From JAVJQS01 sp040218815 (lineage in GTDB: Bacteria > Bacteroidota > Bacteroidia > Flavobacteriales_E > Vicingaceae), in contig JAVJQS010000008.1 of NCBI GenBank assembly GCA_040218815.1, positions 124,001 to 188,000 on the forward strand: 64,000 nt of DNA. Reading direction: 5' to 3'. Position 1 is the first letter of the stretch, and each line of letters begins with the position of its first letter. Positions 34,853-43,561 of the stretch are shown here, one piece after another. Made by a program: the position numbers and the translations under genes. The notes beneath the pieces are model-generated. The model was not told the origin of the DNA, made no database searches, and saw only the letters and a program-made list of their open reading frames with translations.

Positions 34853-36640
34853 ATGTCAGCAACAGCACATCATCACGAGGATAAGGATTTTTTGTTTAAG
34901 TACATTTTTAGTACTGATCATAAAATGATTGCAAAGCAATTCTTTCTAACAGGTTCTTTAATGGGCTTGATTGGAATGCTTATGTCAACAATCTTTAGAT
35001 TACAATTAGGATACCCAGGAGAAAGTTTTGCATTTTTAGAGCCAATCTTAGGAAGTTGGGCACCTGATGGAATTTTATCCCCAGATAAGTACTTGGCATT
35101 AGTGACGATTCATGGAACCATTATGGTTTTCTTTTTATTGACTGCTGGTTTAAGTGGTACATTTAGTAACTTGCTTATTCCACTACAATTAGGAGCACGT
35201 GATATGGCTTCAGGATTCATGAACCTTTTATCATACTGGTTTTTCTTTTTGTCAAGTTGTGTTATGATTGCATCCTTATTTGTTGAAGGAGGACCTGCAT
35301 CAGGTGGCTGGACAATTTATCCTCCACTTAGTGCATTACCTCAAGCAATGCCTGGTTCAGGAATGGGAATGACACTTTGGATAATCTCCATGGCAATATT
35401 TATCGTTTCATCATTACTAGGAAGTTTGAACTACATTGTAACTGTGTTTAACTTAAGAACTAAAGGAATGACAATGACTAGAATGCCATTGACAATTTGG
35501 GCGTTCTTAATCACAGCTGTTCTAGGTGTGCTTTCATTTCCAGTATTGTTCTCAGCTGTATTGTTGTTATTCTTTGATAGAAGTTTTGGTACAAGTTTTT
35601 ACTTGTCTGACATCTATATCGCAGGTAGCGCGCTAGAAGTTGACGGTGGTAGTCCAGTTTTATATGAGCACTTATTTTGGTTCTTAGGTCATCCTGAGGT
35701 TTATATTATCTTATTACCTGCATTAGGAATCACTTCTGAAGTGGTTGCAACCAATTCACGTAAACCAATCTTTGGTTATCGTGCGATGATTGGTTCAATT
35801 TTAGCCATTGCATTTATCTCTTTCTTGGTATGGGGTCACCACATGTTTATTACTGGAATGAATCCATTCTTAGGGGCAGTATTTACCTTTACAACACTAT
35901 TGGTTGCGATTCCATCAGCGGTTAAAGTCTTTAACTATTTAACAACACTTTGGAAAGGGAACATCAAGTTTACACCAGCAATGTTATTTGCTATCGGCTT
36001 GGTTTCAACCTTTATTACAGGTGGCTTAACAGGCATTATTTTAGGAGATTCTGCATTGGATATAAATGTACATGATACCTATTTTGTGGTTGGCCACTTC
36101 CACATTGTAATGGGCCTTTCAGGAACATTTGGCATGATCAGTGGTATTTATCATTGGTTTCCGAAACTATTTGGTAGAATGTTGGATAAGAACTTAGGCT
36201 TCTTGCATTTTTGGACAACCATTATATCAGCTTATGGCGTTTTCTTCCCTATGCACTTTTTAGGTCTAGCGGGAGTACCGAGAAGATATTATGCAAATAC
36301 AGAATTTCCAATCTTTGATAACATGTATGATATCAATGAGTTGATTACAGTTTTTGCAATCATGGCAGCAGCTTCGCAATTGTTCTTCTTATTTAATGTT
36401 TTCTACAGTATTTTTAAAGGACCAATAGCGCCTCAAAATCCTTGGAGATCAACAACCTTAGAATGGACTGCACCAGTTAAACATATACATGGTAACTGGC
36501 CAGGTGAAATTCCTGAAGTGCATAGATGGCCTTATGATTATAGTAAAGTTGATGATAATGGAGAGTTTATTGGTGGTGACGATTTTGTACCACAAACGGT
36601 TCCTCTATATAATGGGGAAGAAGACGCAAGTCAACACTAA
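34853..36640 (+). CDS. ctaD: Cytochrome c oxidase subunit I
   Basis: 595 residues, the heme-copper catalytic subunit with at least twelve helices. Ligands are visible in order: low-spin heme histidine in 'IHGTIMVFFLLTAG', the CuB site with the His-Tyr pair and Glu of the A1 type in 'GHPEVYIILLPALG', 'VWGHHMFITGM', and heme ligands in 'VHDTYFVVGHFHIVMG'. The D-channel entrance 'GARDMA' and the K-channel lysine in 'PSAVKVFNY' are kept, so it should pump protons. It ends the act-cox operon, followed after 20 bases by a strong terminator. Confidence 0.97.
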   Translation: MSATAHHHEDKDFLFKYIFSTDHKMIAKQFFLTGSLMGLIGMLMSTIFRLQLGYPGESFAFLEPILGSWAPDGILSPDKYLALVTIHGTIMVFFLLTAGLSGTFSNLLIPLQLGARDMASGFMNLLSYWFFFLSSCVMIASLFVEGGPASGGWTIYPPLSALPQAMPGSGMGMTLWIISMAIFIVSSLLGSLNYIVTVFNLRTKGMTMTRMPLTIWAFLITAVLGVLSFPVLFSAVLLLFFDRSFGTSFYLSDIYIAGSALEVDGGSPVLYEHLFWFLGHPEVYIILLPALGITSEVVATNSRKPIFGYRAMIGSILAIAFISFLVWGHHMFITGMNPFLGAVFTFTTLLVAIPSAVKVFNYLTTLWKGNIKFTPAMLFAIGLVSTFITGGLTGIILGDSALDINVHDTYFVVGHFHIVMGLSGTFGMISGIYHWFPKLFGRMLDKNLGFLHFWTTIISAYGVFFPMHFLGLAGVPRRYYANTEFPIFDNMYDINELITVFAIMAAASQLFFLFNVFYSIFKGPIAPQNPWRSTTLEWTAPVKHIHGNWPGEIPEVHRWPYDYSKVDDNGEFIGGDDFVPQTVPLYNGEEDASQH

Positions 36641-36661
36641 AAAATACAAGCAAATAAACTT

Positions 36662-36692
36662 AATGTCCTTACTTTCGTGAGGACATTTTTTT
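36662..36692 (+). terminator. Intrinsic terminator of the act-cox operon
   Basis: Stem AATGTCCT / AGGACATT with additional pairs round a TTTC loop, followed by a run of T. It lies 21 bases after the ctaD stop codon and ends one base before the ATG of the next gene. Confidence 0.88.
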
Positions 36693-36693
36693 T

Positions 36694-37317
36694 ATGCCCA
36701 GCTTTATTAAACCACTTCTGTTCCTTACTATTTGTGTGATGTCACTTACTTCTGCAGCGCAAGAGTTTGAGGCAGAATTAAAAGAGGCTATTCATACTAA
36801 ACCCAGAATTGAGGCGCGATTTGACTCAAGAACTTCCTTTATCAATCAAACTGGAGTGAGGGTCTCTGGGTTTAAGCTTGGAGTGCAGTTTGCCAACAAG
36901 CTAAGTTTTGGATTGGGATATAATTATCTTGGGTCAAATCTGAGAAGGAGTTTAGAGTTTGATGGAAACTCTTACTTTGTGCGCTTACGATTTAATGTGA
37001 TTTCACCATATGTAGAGTATGTTTTCTATCGCGATAGGCATTGGGAGCTATCCATTCCTGTTCAATTTGGTTTTGGTGAATCCTATTACAGTAATGAAAA
37101 TGATTTAGGTCCAAATCGTTTTGAAGTAGGTTTTGTTATGACTTACGAGCCTGCAATTACTTTTCAATATCGCTTTTTGAAATATTTTGGAGCAGGAATG
37201 GGTGTAGGCTATCGACTCATGCTTGTTCCAAATAATGGAATTGAAGAAAATTTTACATCTCCAGTTTATATTTTTAAATTAAAACTTTACTTCCAAGATA
37301 TTTTGAACGATATATAA
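36694..37317 (+). CDS. Outer-membrane beta-barrel protein
   Basis: A 207-residue protein with a signal peptide ending 'SLTSAAQ'. The mature part alternates strands and turns ('SFGLGYNYLGSN', 'YFVRLRFNVISPYVEYVFYRDRHWELSIPVQFGFGES', taken as separate strands) and ends in an aromatic-rich strand region, consistent with a small outer-membrane barrel. No specific family was recognised. The ATG comes directly after the T-run of the upstream terminator, so it is either expressed by read-through or from an unseen promoter within that short gap. Confidence 0.75.
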   Translation: MPSFIKPLLFLTICVMSLTSAAQEFEAELKEAIHTKPRIEARFDSRTSFINQTGVRVSGFKLGVQFANKLSFGLGYNYLGSNLRRSLEFDGNSYFVRLRFNVISPYVEYVFYRDRHWELSIPVQFGFGESYYSNENDLGPNRFEVGFVMTYEPAITFQYRFLKYFGAGMGVGYRLMLVPNNGIEENFTSPVYIFKLKLYFQDILNDI

Positions 37318-37331
37318 GGAGATTTATTCAT

Positions 37332-37339
37332 TAGCTTTG
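37332..37339 (+). promoter_or_regulatory. Candidate -7 promoter box TAGCTTTG for ruvB
   Basis: Exact TAnnTTTG match 20 bases before the ruvB ATG at 37360. Confidence 0.5.
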
Positions 37340-37359
37340 ATAGATGACTATTACAACAT

Positions 37360-38385
37360 ATGATTGAATATTTAGATCCTGAAAATGAACCACTTAATCC
37401 TGAGGAAAGAGAATTTGAAAAGGTCTTGCGACCGCTCGACTTTAGCGACTTCACTGGCCAGGAAAAAGTAGTCGAAAATTTAAAAATATTTGTAGAAGCT
37501 GCAAAGCAACGCGGCGAAGCATTAGACCATGTGTTATTGCACGGTCCGCCTGGATTGGGTAAAACAACATTAGCAAATATAATTGCTAATGCGTTGCAGG
37601 TGTCATTCAAAGTCACTTCTGGGCCAGTACTTGAAAAACCTGCTGATTTAGCAGGACTCTTGACGAACCTTGAAGAAGGAGATGTATTGTTTATCGATGA
37701 GATTCATCGCTTAAGTCCTGTTGTTGAAGAATACCTTTATTCCGCTATGGAGGATTATAAGATTGATATCATGATTGACTCTGGTCCTAATGCGCGCAGT
37801 GTTCAAATTAAGTTAAACCCATTTACCATGATAGGCGCTACTACAAGGGCTGGATTACTTACTGCACCATTGCGTGCTAGGTTTGGGATTAATTCTCGTT
37901 TGGAATATTACGACAAGGATTTATTGGCAATAATCGTAAAGCGTTCTTCAGAAATTTTAAAAATTGAAATTGAAAATAAAGCAGCAGCTGAAATTGCCGG
38001 AAGGAGCAGAGGTACGCCACGGATAGTTAATTCCTTGTTGCGTAGAGTCCGTGATTTCGCCCAAATAAAGGGAGATGGCTCAATAGATCTAAAAATTGCA
38101 ATGCATGCCTTAGAAGCTTTAAATGTTGATAAATTTGGGCTCGACGAGATGGATAACCGGGTGTTGACGACAATAATTGACAAGTTTAAAGGTGGCCCTG
38201 TTGGAATAACTACGATCGCAACTGCTGTTGGAGAACAAGCAGGCACCATAGAGGAAGTATATGAGCCGTTTTTAATTAAAGAGGGTTTCATTAGCAGAAC
38301 ACCTCGTGGTAGAGAAGCCACTGATTTAGCATATAAACATCTAGGAAGAACAAATACTAGGAACGAAGGAACCTTATTTAGCTAA
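37360..38385 (+). CDS. ruvB: Holliday junction branch-migration ATPase RuvB
   Basis: 341 residues. The AAA+ core has Walker A 'GPPGLGKT' at 62-69, Walker B 'LFIDEIHRL', and the sensor region 'MIGATTRAGLLTAPLRARFG'. The C-terminal winged-helix part includes 'ESRTPRGR'-like 'FISRTPRGREATDLAYKHLG'. It drives branch migration with RuvA during recombination and repair. The first 20 residues before 'RPLDFSDFTGQ' are typical. The queG gene begins one base after the stop codon, so the two are translated from one message. Confidence 0.97.
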   Translation: MIEYLDPENEPLNPEEREFEKVLRPLDFSDFTGQEKVVENLKIFVEAAKQRGEALDHVLLHGPPGLGKTTLANIIANALQVSFKVTSGPVLEKPADLAGLLTNLEEGDVLFIDEIHRLSPVVEEYLYSAMEDYKIDIMIDSGPNARSVQIKLNPFTMIGATTRAGLLTAPLRARFGINSRLEYYDKDLLAIIVKRSSEILKIEIENKAAAEIAGRSRGTPRIVNSLLRRVRDFAQIKGDGSIDLKIAMHALEALNVDKFGLDEMDNRVLTTIIDKFKGGPVGITTIATAVGEQAGTIEEVYEPFLIKEGFISRTPRGREATDLAYKHLGRTNTRNEGTLFS

Positions 38386-38386
38386 A

Positions 38387-39307
38387 ATGCCAATTAGTAC
38401 AACTCAAAAAATCAAATCAAAAGCTTACGACTTAGGTTTTGATTTTGTTGGCATTTCTAAAGCACGACGCTTAAATAAAGATGCTGATCGATTAGAAGAG
38501 TGGCTTAAGATAGAAGGCAATGCTAAAATGGGCTATATGGAAAATCACTTTGAAAAACGAGTTGACCCACGAAAATTGGTTGAAGGGTGTAAGTCTGTTG
38601 TTTCATTGTTGTACAATTACCATTCAAAACAAACACAAACGGATATTGAAGCCCCTAAAATTGCAAAATACGCCTATGGTGAGGACTATCATTTTGTAGT
38701 CCGTGAGAGGCTCAATGAACTCTTGGCTTATATTCAAGCTGAAATAGGAGAGGTAGAAGGTAGAGGCTTCGTAGATTCTGCACCAGTATTAGATAGAGCT
38801 TGGGCACGTGAAAGTGGATTAGGCTGGGTGGGAAAAAACAGTATGCTTATCAACAAGCAGCAAGGTTCTGATTTTTTTATCGCTGAATTACTGCTGGATC
38901 TAGAATTAGATTATGATAACCCAATTGGCGACTATTGCGGAACATGTACAAAATGTATTGATGCTTGTCCAACTGATGCTATATTGCCTCAGCGGCAAAT
39001 TGATTCAAAGCGCTGTATTTCGTATTTAACAATAGAATTAAAAGATGATCATATTCCTGCAAACTTTAAAGGGAAAATGGAGAATTGGGCTTTTGGCTGT
39101 GATATTTGTCAAGATGTATGTCCTTGGAATAGATTCGGAAAACAAAATAAAGAACCAAGGTTCCAGCCCAGTGTAGATTTATTGGAAATGACAAAAGAGC
39201 AATGGGAGGATTTAGGAAAAGATCAGTTTAAAAAACTATTCAAAAATTCGGCACTAAAGCGAACCAAATTTAGCGGCTTGAAACGCAATGTTTCATTTCT
39301 AAAATAA
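38387..39307 (+). CDS. queG: Epoxyqueuosine reductase
   Basis: 306 residues. It reduces epoxyqueuosine to queuosine in tRNA, the last step of that pathway, using cobalamin. The C-terminal ferredoxin-like domain carries two [4Fe-4S] sites: C184, C187, C190, C194 ('CGTCTKCIDAC') and C210 with C238, C241, C245 ('CDICQDVCPWNR'). The catalytic region includes 'GFVDSAPVLDRAWA' and 'GLGWVGKNSMLI'. It is cotranscribed with ruvB. A weak hairpin (39328-39349) follows between it and a convergent small gene. Confidence 0.95.
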   Translation: MPISTTQKIKSKAYDLGFDFVGISKARRLNKDADRLEEWLKIEGNAKMGYMENHFEKRVDPRKLVEGCKSVVSLLYNYHSKQTQTDIEAPKIAKYAYGEDYHFVVRERLNELLAYIQAEIGEVEGRGFVDSAPVLDRAWARESGLGWVGKNSMLINKQQGSDFFIAELLLDLELDYDNPIGDYCGTCTKCIDACPTDAILPQRQIDSKRCISYLTIELKDDHIPANFKGKMENWAFGCDICQDVCPWNRFGKQNKEPRFQPSVDLLEMTKEQWEDLGKDQFKKLFKNSALKRTKFSGLKRNVSFLK

Positions 39308-39327
39308 TCTTTATAGAAACAAGTTTT

Positions 39328-39348
39328 CAATAAGGGTCTAGCTTATTG
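39328..39348. terminator. Weak hairpin between convergent genes
   Basis: CAATAAG / CTTATTG stem of 7 pairs with a 7-base loop, 21 bases after queG. T-runs are poor on both sides, so termination activity is uncertain. Confidence 0.35.
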
Positions 39349-39517
39349 TTTCAAAAGTCTCTATGATTACATCTTTATACAAATGACCAAATGTTGCCAT
39401 ACACCAAGCTTTTAACATTACCCATTCACTTGGTTTGAGCCATTTCCTAGATTTTAGTAATTCTTTCTTGAAAAGTTTTCGATCGAAACTCACTCTAGTG
39501 AGCACTTTCTTACTCAT
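39338..39517 (-). CDS. Small conserved-looking hypothetical protein
   Basis: About 59 residues, basic, starting at 39517 (MSKKVLTRVSFDRKLFKKEL); three more residues are possible from 39526. The composition is protein-like: amphipathic helices, 'FDRKLFKKELLKSRKWLKPSEW' and 'LKAWCMATFGHLYKDVI' look folded rather than random, and I have the impression of similar short proteins in other Flavobacteriales. No signal or membrane segment. No function is known. It is convergent with queG and its stop codon lies in the loop of the hairpin between them. Confidence 0.5.
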   Translation of the reverse strand: MSKKVLTRVSFDRKLFKKELLKSRKWLKPSEWVMLKAWCMATFGHLYKDVIIETFETIS

Positions 39518-39626
39518 TTCGTACATACTGGTAGATATTTAACGAGCTCTAATTTACCAACTTCGAGTCAAAAAAATGCAAAAAAGATGTTCTATTTTTA
39601 ACTATAAAATGTTAAAAGATTGTTCA

Positions 39627-40187
39627 TTACTCCCCCCATCTATAGCTATCACTATCTAAATGGAGTAAATCAACAACACGATCTGTTACAGTTTTAGCTA
39701 ATTCCTTTATGTCTTTAGGTTGACTATAAAAAGAGGGAATAGCCGGGCAAATAATTCCACCAGCTTCAGTAATGCTAGTCATATTTTTTAACTGAATCAG
39801 ATTAAAGGGTGTTTCCCGTGCAACTAATATTAGTTTTCTGCGCTCTTTAAGAATTACATCAGCTGCTCGAGTGGTAAGGTCATTTGAAATTCCGCTAGCA
39901 ATTCTCCCTAAGGTCCCCATAGAACAAGGTGCAATTACCATGCTATTGTATTTTGCTGAACCCGATGCAAAAGGAGCATTAAAGTCCATTTTATCATAAA
40001 AATCAAAGGGATAGTTGGTGTAATTGGTGTTGCCCAGTTCATGCTCCCAAACTGTTTTTGCGTTTGTTGACATAACTACGCCCACCTTACTTAATTGGTC
40101 TTTTAACTCAATTAATTGATCCAGTATAAGCTTTGCATAAATAGAACCTGAAGCCCCTGTTATAGCAACAATTATTTTATGATCCAT
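39627..40187 (-). CDS. ubiX: UbiX-family flavin prenyltransferase
   Basis: 186 residues. The N-terminal 'IVAITGASGSIYAKLIL' binds FMN, and 'SGSAKYNSMVIAPCSMGTLGRIASGISNDLTTRAADV' (in sections) plus 'RRKLILVARETPFNLIQLKNM' are the family hallmarks. It prenylates FMN to make the cofactor of UbiD-type decarboxylases; in a menaquinone-using bacterium the partner may be the UbiD-like enzyme of menaquinone synthesis or another decarboxylase. The start overlaps the end of the upstream barrel gene by 11 bases, suggesting shared transcription. Confidence 0.92.
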   Translation of the reverse strand: MDHKIIVAITGASGSIYAKLILDQLIELKDQLSKVGVVMSTNAKTVWEHELGNTNYTNYPFDFYDKMDFNAPFASGSAKYNSMVIAPCSMGTLGRIASGISNDLTTRAADVILKERRKLILVARETPFNLIQLKNMTSITEAGGIICPAIPSFYSQPKDIKELAKTVTDRVVDLLHLDSDSYRWGE

Positions 40188-40803
40188 TTCCTATAAATTC
40201 ATAGCGTAAAGTAAAACTCAAATAGTGGTGAAACATCCCACTGTCAAATCGAAAGCTTTCTCCACTATTGTATTTGCGAAAAGGTACCACAGAATTACTA
40301 AACCTCCAGTTCATAATTATGTTTTCAGTAAAGTTGAAGTTTATACCAATTAACCCACCAAAATCATTTTCTTTAAATTGGTTCCATTGAGGAGGAATAT
40401 CAAAAGGGCCATTTTCATCTTCCAAATAACTGTTCACTAGCTGTCCATAGTAAAACCCAGCTTCATAGGTAAATCGGTCTTTTTGAACACGCAACAATAC
40501 CGGAACTTCAATATAATCCATGCGCATGAGAAAGAATTCAGTATCACCTTCAGATGTATTTGGGTTTCTCCTGCTGCCCTTTTGACTGTAATTGATTTCA
40601 AATTGCATGTTGAAAGTAGGAGAAATATCAAAATCAGAATAGAGGCCAACGATTAAGCCAGCTTTGTTAAAACCACCATATCCATCCCCACTTACTTGTG
40701 ATGCATTGACTCCAGCTGAAGCACCAATATTAATGTTTTGGCTAAAGCATGGTTTAAACATAAGCACTAGAAGCAAAAAATATATGTACTTGAGTAAACC
40801 CAT
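40177..40803 (-). CDS. Outer-membrane beta-barrel (porin-family) protein
   Basis: 208 residues with a signal peptide ending 'FKPCFSQ' and the OMP_b-brl_2 layout: 'INIGASAGVNASQVSGDGYGG', 'AGLIVGLYSDFDIS', 'FNMQFEINYSQKGSRRN', 'YIEVPVLLRVQ' and a final strand 'HHYLSFTLRYEF'. It is of the same type as the protein at 8662-9282, though not a close copy. It should be in the outer membrane; no substrate can be inferred. The 3' end overlaps ubiX by 11 bases. Confidence 0.82.
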   Translation of the reverse strand: MGLLKYIYFLLLVLMFKPCFSQNINIGASAGVNASQVSGDGYGGFNKAGLIVGLYSDFDISPTFNMQFEINYSQKGSRRNPNTSEGDTEFFLMRMDYIEVPVLLRVQKDRFTYEAGFYYGQLVNSYLEDENGPFDIPPQWNQFKENDFGGLIGINFNFTENIIMNWRFSNSVVPFRKYNSGESFRFDSGMFHHYLSFTLRYEFIGNGS

Positions 40804-40848
40804 TATTATTTTAAATTCATCATGAAGTAGCGAAAGATTAATCGACTA

Positions 40849-41811
40849 TTACTTATTCACAATGTAAGCTGCATTGCCTTGCACTATTTCGGTGGTTCCA
40901 CCATCTTGGAAATAAATAAACGCCACTACCTCAACATTTTTATTATTGTTTGGTTGCAATGTTTCGATCATGGGGTATATATACTCTATTATCTCAGTAG
41001 AATTAACGTTGGCTGTATCTAATTGTTTGCCCCGTTCGCCATTTACAAACTTTCTCAATACATGTCTATGATCATAATCAGGGATATCTATTCTAGGATC
41101 TTGCGCATCCTTTTGGTAAGCAATAATATGGTCTTCAAGAACTTGGAGTTGGACGTTATAGGATTCAGGACGAGTAACTAACCATTCAATTTCTAAATTG
41201 GTTCTCAAAATTTTTGCTGAGGAATCAAAAAAGTTTTTGATTTGAAGGCTTGCAACAGGTGCGTCGTTTTCTACTAGCTTTATGTCTTTGCTCCACTCCG
41301 ATAAGCTCTTGGCATTCCCTGCAGCAGTTGTTTGACGATTTACCACTCCTCTTGGGTTTGCTTTTTCAGGATTAAACTCGTCGAAGATAGTCTCTCCAAA
41401 ACCACTTGGTGGTCTAAAGTCTACGATATATTTTGGAGGCCTTAACTCCGCAAAGGTTCCAGCATGTATTCCAATTGGAATCAATTGGTCTCCATAGATA
41501 CTGTCAAGACGAACAATTTCTTTTGTTCCTGGAATACAATTTATACAGGTGTGACCTGTAAATTCTTCAATTACTATAAAACGTTGTGTTGAATTATTAG
41601 GTGAAACTATGCTATCCCCCCAATTGGAGTTAGCAAGTAAATTTTCAAGTTCACTTGCAGTAGTTATGTTAAGCGATGGGTCTACAATATATTCAATATT
41701 AGAGTCTAACCTTATCGTATTACCTAAACCTTCAGGGATTGGATTGTCTATTTTGTCACAACTCCAAAAAAGAAATAGGGATACAATTGATGGTAAAAAA
41801 TATTTTTTCAT
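40849..41811 (-). CDS. Omp28-related lipoprotein with thioredoxin-like CxxC
   Basis: 320 residues. A lipobox 'FLFWSC' (C18) anchors it to a membrane. 'EEFTGHTCINCIPGTKEI' (C89, C92) begins a thioredoxin-like fold as in the Omp28 family, and the rest is beta-rich ('VQLQVLEDHIIAYQKDAQDPR'). Omp28 proteins occur widely in Bacteroidota, with unclear role; a redox function is plausible. The gene follows the DUF6029 gene after 10 bases and lies downstream of a TlpA-like thioredoxin gene, suggesting an envelope thiol-handling group. Confidence 0.85.
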   Translation of the reverse strand: MKKYFLPSIVSLFLFWSCDKIDNPIPEGLGNTIRLDSNIEYIVDPSLNITTASELENLLANSNWGDSIVSPNNSTQRFIVIEEFTGHTCINCIPGTKEIVRLDSIYGDQLIPIGIHAGTFAELRPPKYIVDFRPPSGFGETIFDEFNPEKANPRGVVNRQTTAAGNAKSLSEWSKDIKLVENDAPVASLQIKNFFDSSAKILRTNLEIEWLVTRPESYNVQLQVLEDHIIAYQKDAQDPRIDIPDYDHRHVLRKFVNGERGKQLDTANVNSTEIIEYIYPMIETLQPNNNKNVEVVAFIYFQDGGTTEIVQGNAAYIVNK

Positions 41812-41821
41812 GTTGTCAGTT

Positions 41822-43474
41822 TTAAAAGCTACTGGTCACTGAAAGATAGAGCCCGTTTGATGCAGGAACCACTCGACAAACCCCTCCTACACAGAAGATT
41901 CCAGCTCGTTGTCTTCCATAACTTAACGAAAATCGATTGCCTTTGTTGTTATAGCCAAAGGATGCATTATAGTAATGGACGCGTCTTTCAGGATCAGGGT
42001 TGCCTGCATTATATTGGTCTAAAAAAGCTATAAACCAATGTGGCGAATAACTGTACTCTAGAAGCGCCGTAACCCAATCGCCTTGGTCTTGTTCTGTTAA
42101 TAGAACTTGTAATTCAGTTCTTAAAGATTTTCTTCTAGTAAACTTATAAGTTACATCTGCGATTCCTATGTCTGCATAAATTTTTGGATTACCTGGCTTT
42201 CCTTCAATTACATCTTGATCGTAAACCAAGTTTGCGTATGTAAAACGACCTTTGACCTTTTTTGAAAACTTCTTTGTGACTTGAACATTAAAGTCTTTGA
42301 AATATACCTCACCTACGCTAAACCATTTGCTTTTGTAGCCTTGCCGAGTGCTATTTTCATCATTTAAACGGGTAGTATCTAAATTGTTTGCAGTTGAATA
42401 ATTTAATTGGATGTCCATTCCTGTTTTACCACCAAGAGTTGTTCCTTTATCAAAATTATAGATAACATCAGCTTGGAATGCCATTTCCCCATTAAGTTGA
42501 ACCGCATATGGGTATAATGTAGCCAATAAGTTATAGGTATGTTGTTTTGTTAATGCCGGTAAAAAATTTACGAGTAAATTTTGCTGACCCTCGTTTCTCT
42601 CCGAACGAAAACTCATATTATCATTTCGTTTCGCTGATAATATTATACCAAGACCTTTTTGGGAGTATGATGTTTGGAGGAACAAGGCTTCTCCTGGTTT
42701 GTAAATAAACCCATTATCGGCTGAAGGGTCATTGTATTTGTAAGCGTATTCGCCATTAAAGTTAATTCGACCCCTGCTAAGGTTCAAGCGTCCAGCGAAG
42801 GAAGCCACATTTTCAGGCAATACTAATTGATCACTTTGATCAGCCTCGAATTTACTGACTGCACTACCTCCTATAATAATTTTTGTTTTACTATCGCTTA
42901 AACTTTTAAATGTTTCATTTAGATAAATCTCAGCATCAAAACCTCTCAAGATTCCTTCACCATAATCAAAAAATAAGCGTTGCTTTCCAACTATACCAGT
43001 CAAAGTAATTCCATCATAGATATTGTATTTAAGTCGTATTCCGTCCATTGCATTATCATAACCCAGGCCTCTTTCTTCATAGGTTCTAAGGATCAATCCG
43101 TTTCCAAATTGTTCATAGAAGTTACCAATTGTTACTGTTAACTTATCATTAGTATAGCCAGCATAACGAAAAACAAATCCACTTCCCTTGTATCCTGCTG
43201 GAAAACCAAGTAATGGATTTTGATAAGATTCATAACGAGCACCAGCAGAAAACCCACTATTGGTATAGACTAGGTTAAAGAATCCATTGTATAATATTTG
43301 CTCTGGAACTTCTTCTGCTCCAATTATAGTATCTTCTTGATAATACTGCATGTCTAATTGAAAATTCCCTCTCAATTGTCCCTTATCCATTAGTTGATCA
43401 AAAGATTGAGATCGTGTAAGAAAAGCAGAACACAATAACAATATTGTGCAACTAAGGCTTTTAACATTCTGCAT
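41822..43474 (-). CDS. DUF6029 family outer-membrane protein
   Basis: 550 residues with a signal peptide ending 'CSAFLTRSQ'. The mature protein is a long run of beta-hairpins ('GFSAGARYESYQNPLLG', 'KLTVTIGNFYEQFGNGLIL', 'GIRLKYNIYDGITLTGIVG') and ends 'GVCRVVPASNGLYLSVTSSF' with a terminal Phe, as expected of an outer-membrane barrel. I recognise the pattern as DUF6029, a family that commonly neighbours Omp28 genes. The role is unknown. Two cysteines occur only near the C-terminus ('FCVGGVC'). Confidence 0.82.
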   Translation of the reverse strand: MQNVKSLSCTILLLCSAFLTRSQSFDQLMDKGQLRGNFQLDMQYYQEDTIIGAEEVPEQILYNGFFNLVYTNSGFSAGARYESYQNPLLGFPAGYKGSGFVFRYAGYTNDKLTVTIGNFYEQFGNGLILRTYEERGLGYDNAMDGIRLKYNIYDGITLTGIVGKQRLFFDYGEGILRGFDAEIYLNETFKSLSDSKTKIIIGGSAVSKFEADQSDQLVLPENVASFAGRLNLSRGRINFNGEYAYKYNDPSADNGFIYKPGEALFLQTSYSQKGLGIILSAKRNDNMSFRSERNEGQQNLLVNFLPALTKQHTYNLLATLYPYAVQLNGEMAFQADVIYNFDKGTTLGGKTGMDIQLNYSTANNLDTTRLNDENSTRQGYKSKWFSVGEVYFKDFNVQVTKKFSKKVKGRFTYANLVYDQDVIEGKPGNPKIYADIGIADVTYKFTRRKSLRTELQVLLTEQDQGDWVTALLEYSYSPHWFIAFLDQYNAGNPDPERRVHYYNASFGYNNKGNRFSLSYGRQRAGIFCVGGVCRVVPASNGLYLSVTSSF

Positions 43475-43502
43475 TTGGAGCTTATTAAAGTAGTTGGTAA
43501 AG

Positions 43503-43537
43503 ATAAAAATCCTGCCTTAGAAGCTAAAGCAGGATTT
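43503..43537 (-). terminator. Intrinsic terminator after the TlpA-like gene
   Basis: On the minus strand a stem of nine pairs (AAATCCTGC / GCAGGATTT) plus further pairing round the loop, followed by TTTTT. It lies 25 bases after the tlpA-like stop codon and 29 bases before the DUF6029 start. Confidence 0.8.
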
Positions 43538-43561
43538 ACAAATATGAGTTATTGCTTTGAA

